Below are positions 63,836 through 64,000 of a DNA stretch of 64,000 nt, one piece after another. Position 1 is the stretch's first letter. Every line of letters begins with the position of its first letter. The position numbers and the translations under genes are program-made. Source of the DNA: an uncultured Clostridia bacterium (GTDB lineage: Bacteria > Bacillota > Clostridia > Oscillospirales > Oscillospiraceae); assembly GCA_945876285.1 (NCBI GenBank), contig CAMCNO010000002.1:62001-126000 (forward strand), read 5' to 3'. Under the pieces are notes generated by a model. The model ran no database searches and was not told the origin of the DNA. It saw only the letters and a list, made by a program, of their open reading frames with translations.

Positions 63836-64000
63836 ATGATGAAGGACTACACCAACAGCGGCTGCGACTGCACCCCTAACCAGAGCATCAAGTGCACCGT
63901 GAACAACTGCGCCCACCACTGCCAGGATTCCAACTACTGCGGCCTGGACGCCATCCAGGTCGGCACCCACGAAACCAACCCCACTGAGATCAAATGCACC
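63836..64000 (+). CDS. DUF1540 cysteine-rich protein (partial, cut by window end)
   Basis: The first 55 codons read C-D-C-T-P-N-Q-S-I-K-C-T-V-N-N-C-A-H-H-C, then C-G-L-D-A-I-Q-V-G and E-I-K-C-T. This is the DUF1540 pattern, small Cys-rich proteins often present in one or two copies and thought to bind metal. GGGAGG lies nine bases before ATG 63836. The downstream part, including any second repeat, lies outside the window. Function unknown. Confidence 0.88.
   Translation, partial: MMKDYTNSGCDCTPNQSIKCTVNNCAHHCQDSNYCGLDAIQVGTHETNPTEIKCT

Overview
The window is a dense, GC-rich (roughly 60%) chromosomal segment with short intergenic gaps, strong Shine-Dalgarno sites and Gram-positive regulatory logic. 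It carries a CtsR-controlled clp operon, a cysteine T-box, an M-box in front of mgtE, MutS2, the era-yqzL-recO neighbourhood, and phosphate butyryltransferase. This points to an anaerobic, high-GC member of the Clostridia, most likely a gut Oscillospiraceae (Flavonifractor/Lawsonibacter/Oscillibacter-like). That placement is inferred from gene content, not from a marker-gene comparison. No prophage, insertion sequence, CRISPR array, rRNA operon or secondary-metabolite cluster is visible.

Layout. 0-8 kb: end of an M20 amidohydrolase, an XRE regulator with its own membrane domain, an aminotransferase, a large membrane protein of unknown role, and the heat-shock operon ctsR-mcsA-clpC (no mcsB) under two CtsR boxes. 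8-13 kb: a small ferredoxin, a Cys-rich protein, a CDF metal transporter, and cysE-cysS under a Cys T-box. 13-24 kb: a five-gene operon (HAD, YmdB-like, YbaK-like, SbcD-like, asparaginase), a LysR/TRIC pair, ptb, a DUF2089/membrane-protein pair, greA-radical SAM-arsC-dus, and a 24-residue Cys-rich peptide before a LysM-CAP protein. 24-33 kb: tRNA-Leu, pyridoxamine kinase, typA, a SerA-like dehydrogenase, tRNA-Arg, and membrane proteins including an HTH/DUF3169 pair behind three palindromic operators. 33-41 kb: AI-2E, gamma-carbonic anhydrase and M29 peptidase operon, a BrkB protein, an AT-rich patch with a LysM-G5 protein and the start of a sirtuin, and citrate synthase.

41-48 kb: three tRNA-Leu genes plus a tRNA 3' remnant, LysR, NhaC, then mscS-metY-metA. 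MetA has Glu111, so homoserine is probably acetylated and directly sulfhydrylated by MetY; with cysE upstream this gives the window a sulfur amino acid theme. The metY-metA gap contains a candidate pseudoknotted RNA next to the metA ribosome binding site, which I consider the best lead for something undescribed. 48-64 kb: a MerR/GyrI regulator, the era-yqzL-recO-mutS2-GNAT-udp operon, a hairpin-rich 525-base gap, the radC-uvrB-mmcQ-eamA-ybaK-uvrA repair operon, and mgtE with its M-box. The window ends inside a DUF1540 gene.

Other points of interest are a tRNA-Arg(CCU) with a covarying change in its D-loop/T-loop elbow pair, the operator arrays on two regulator/membrane-protein pairs, and base-composition evidence that about 1.1 kb around 37.5-38.6 kb was acquired by recombination. 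Everything here was read by eye. Homology and structure calls have not been checked by search or folding.
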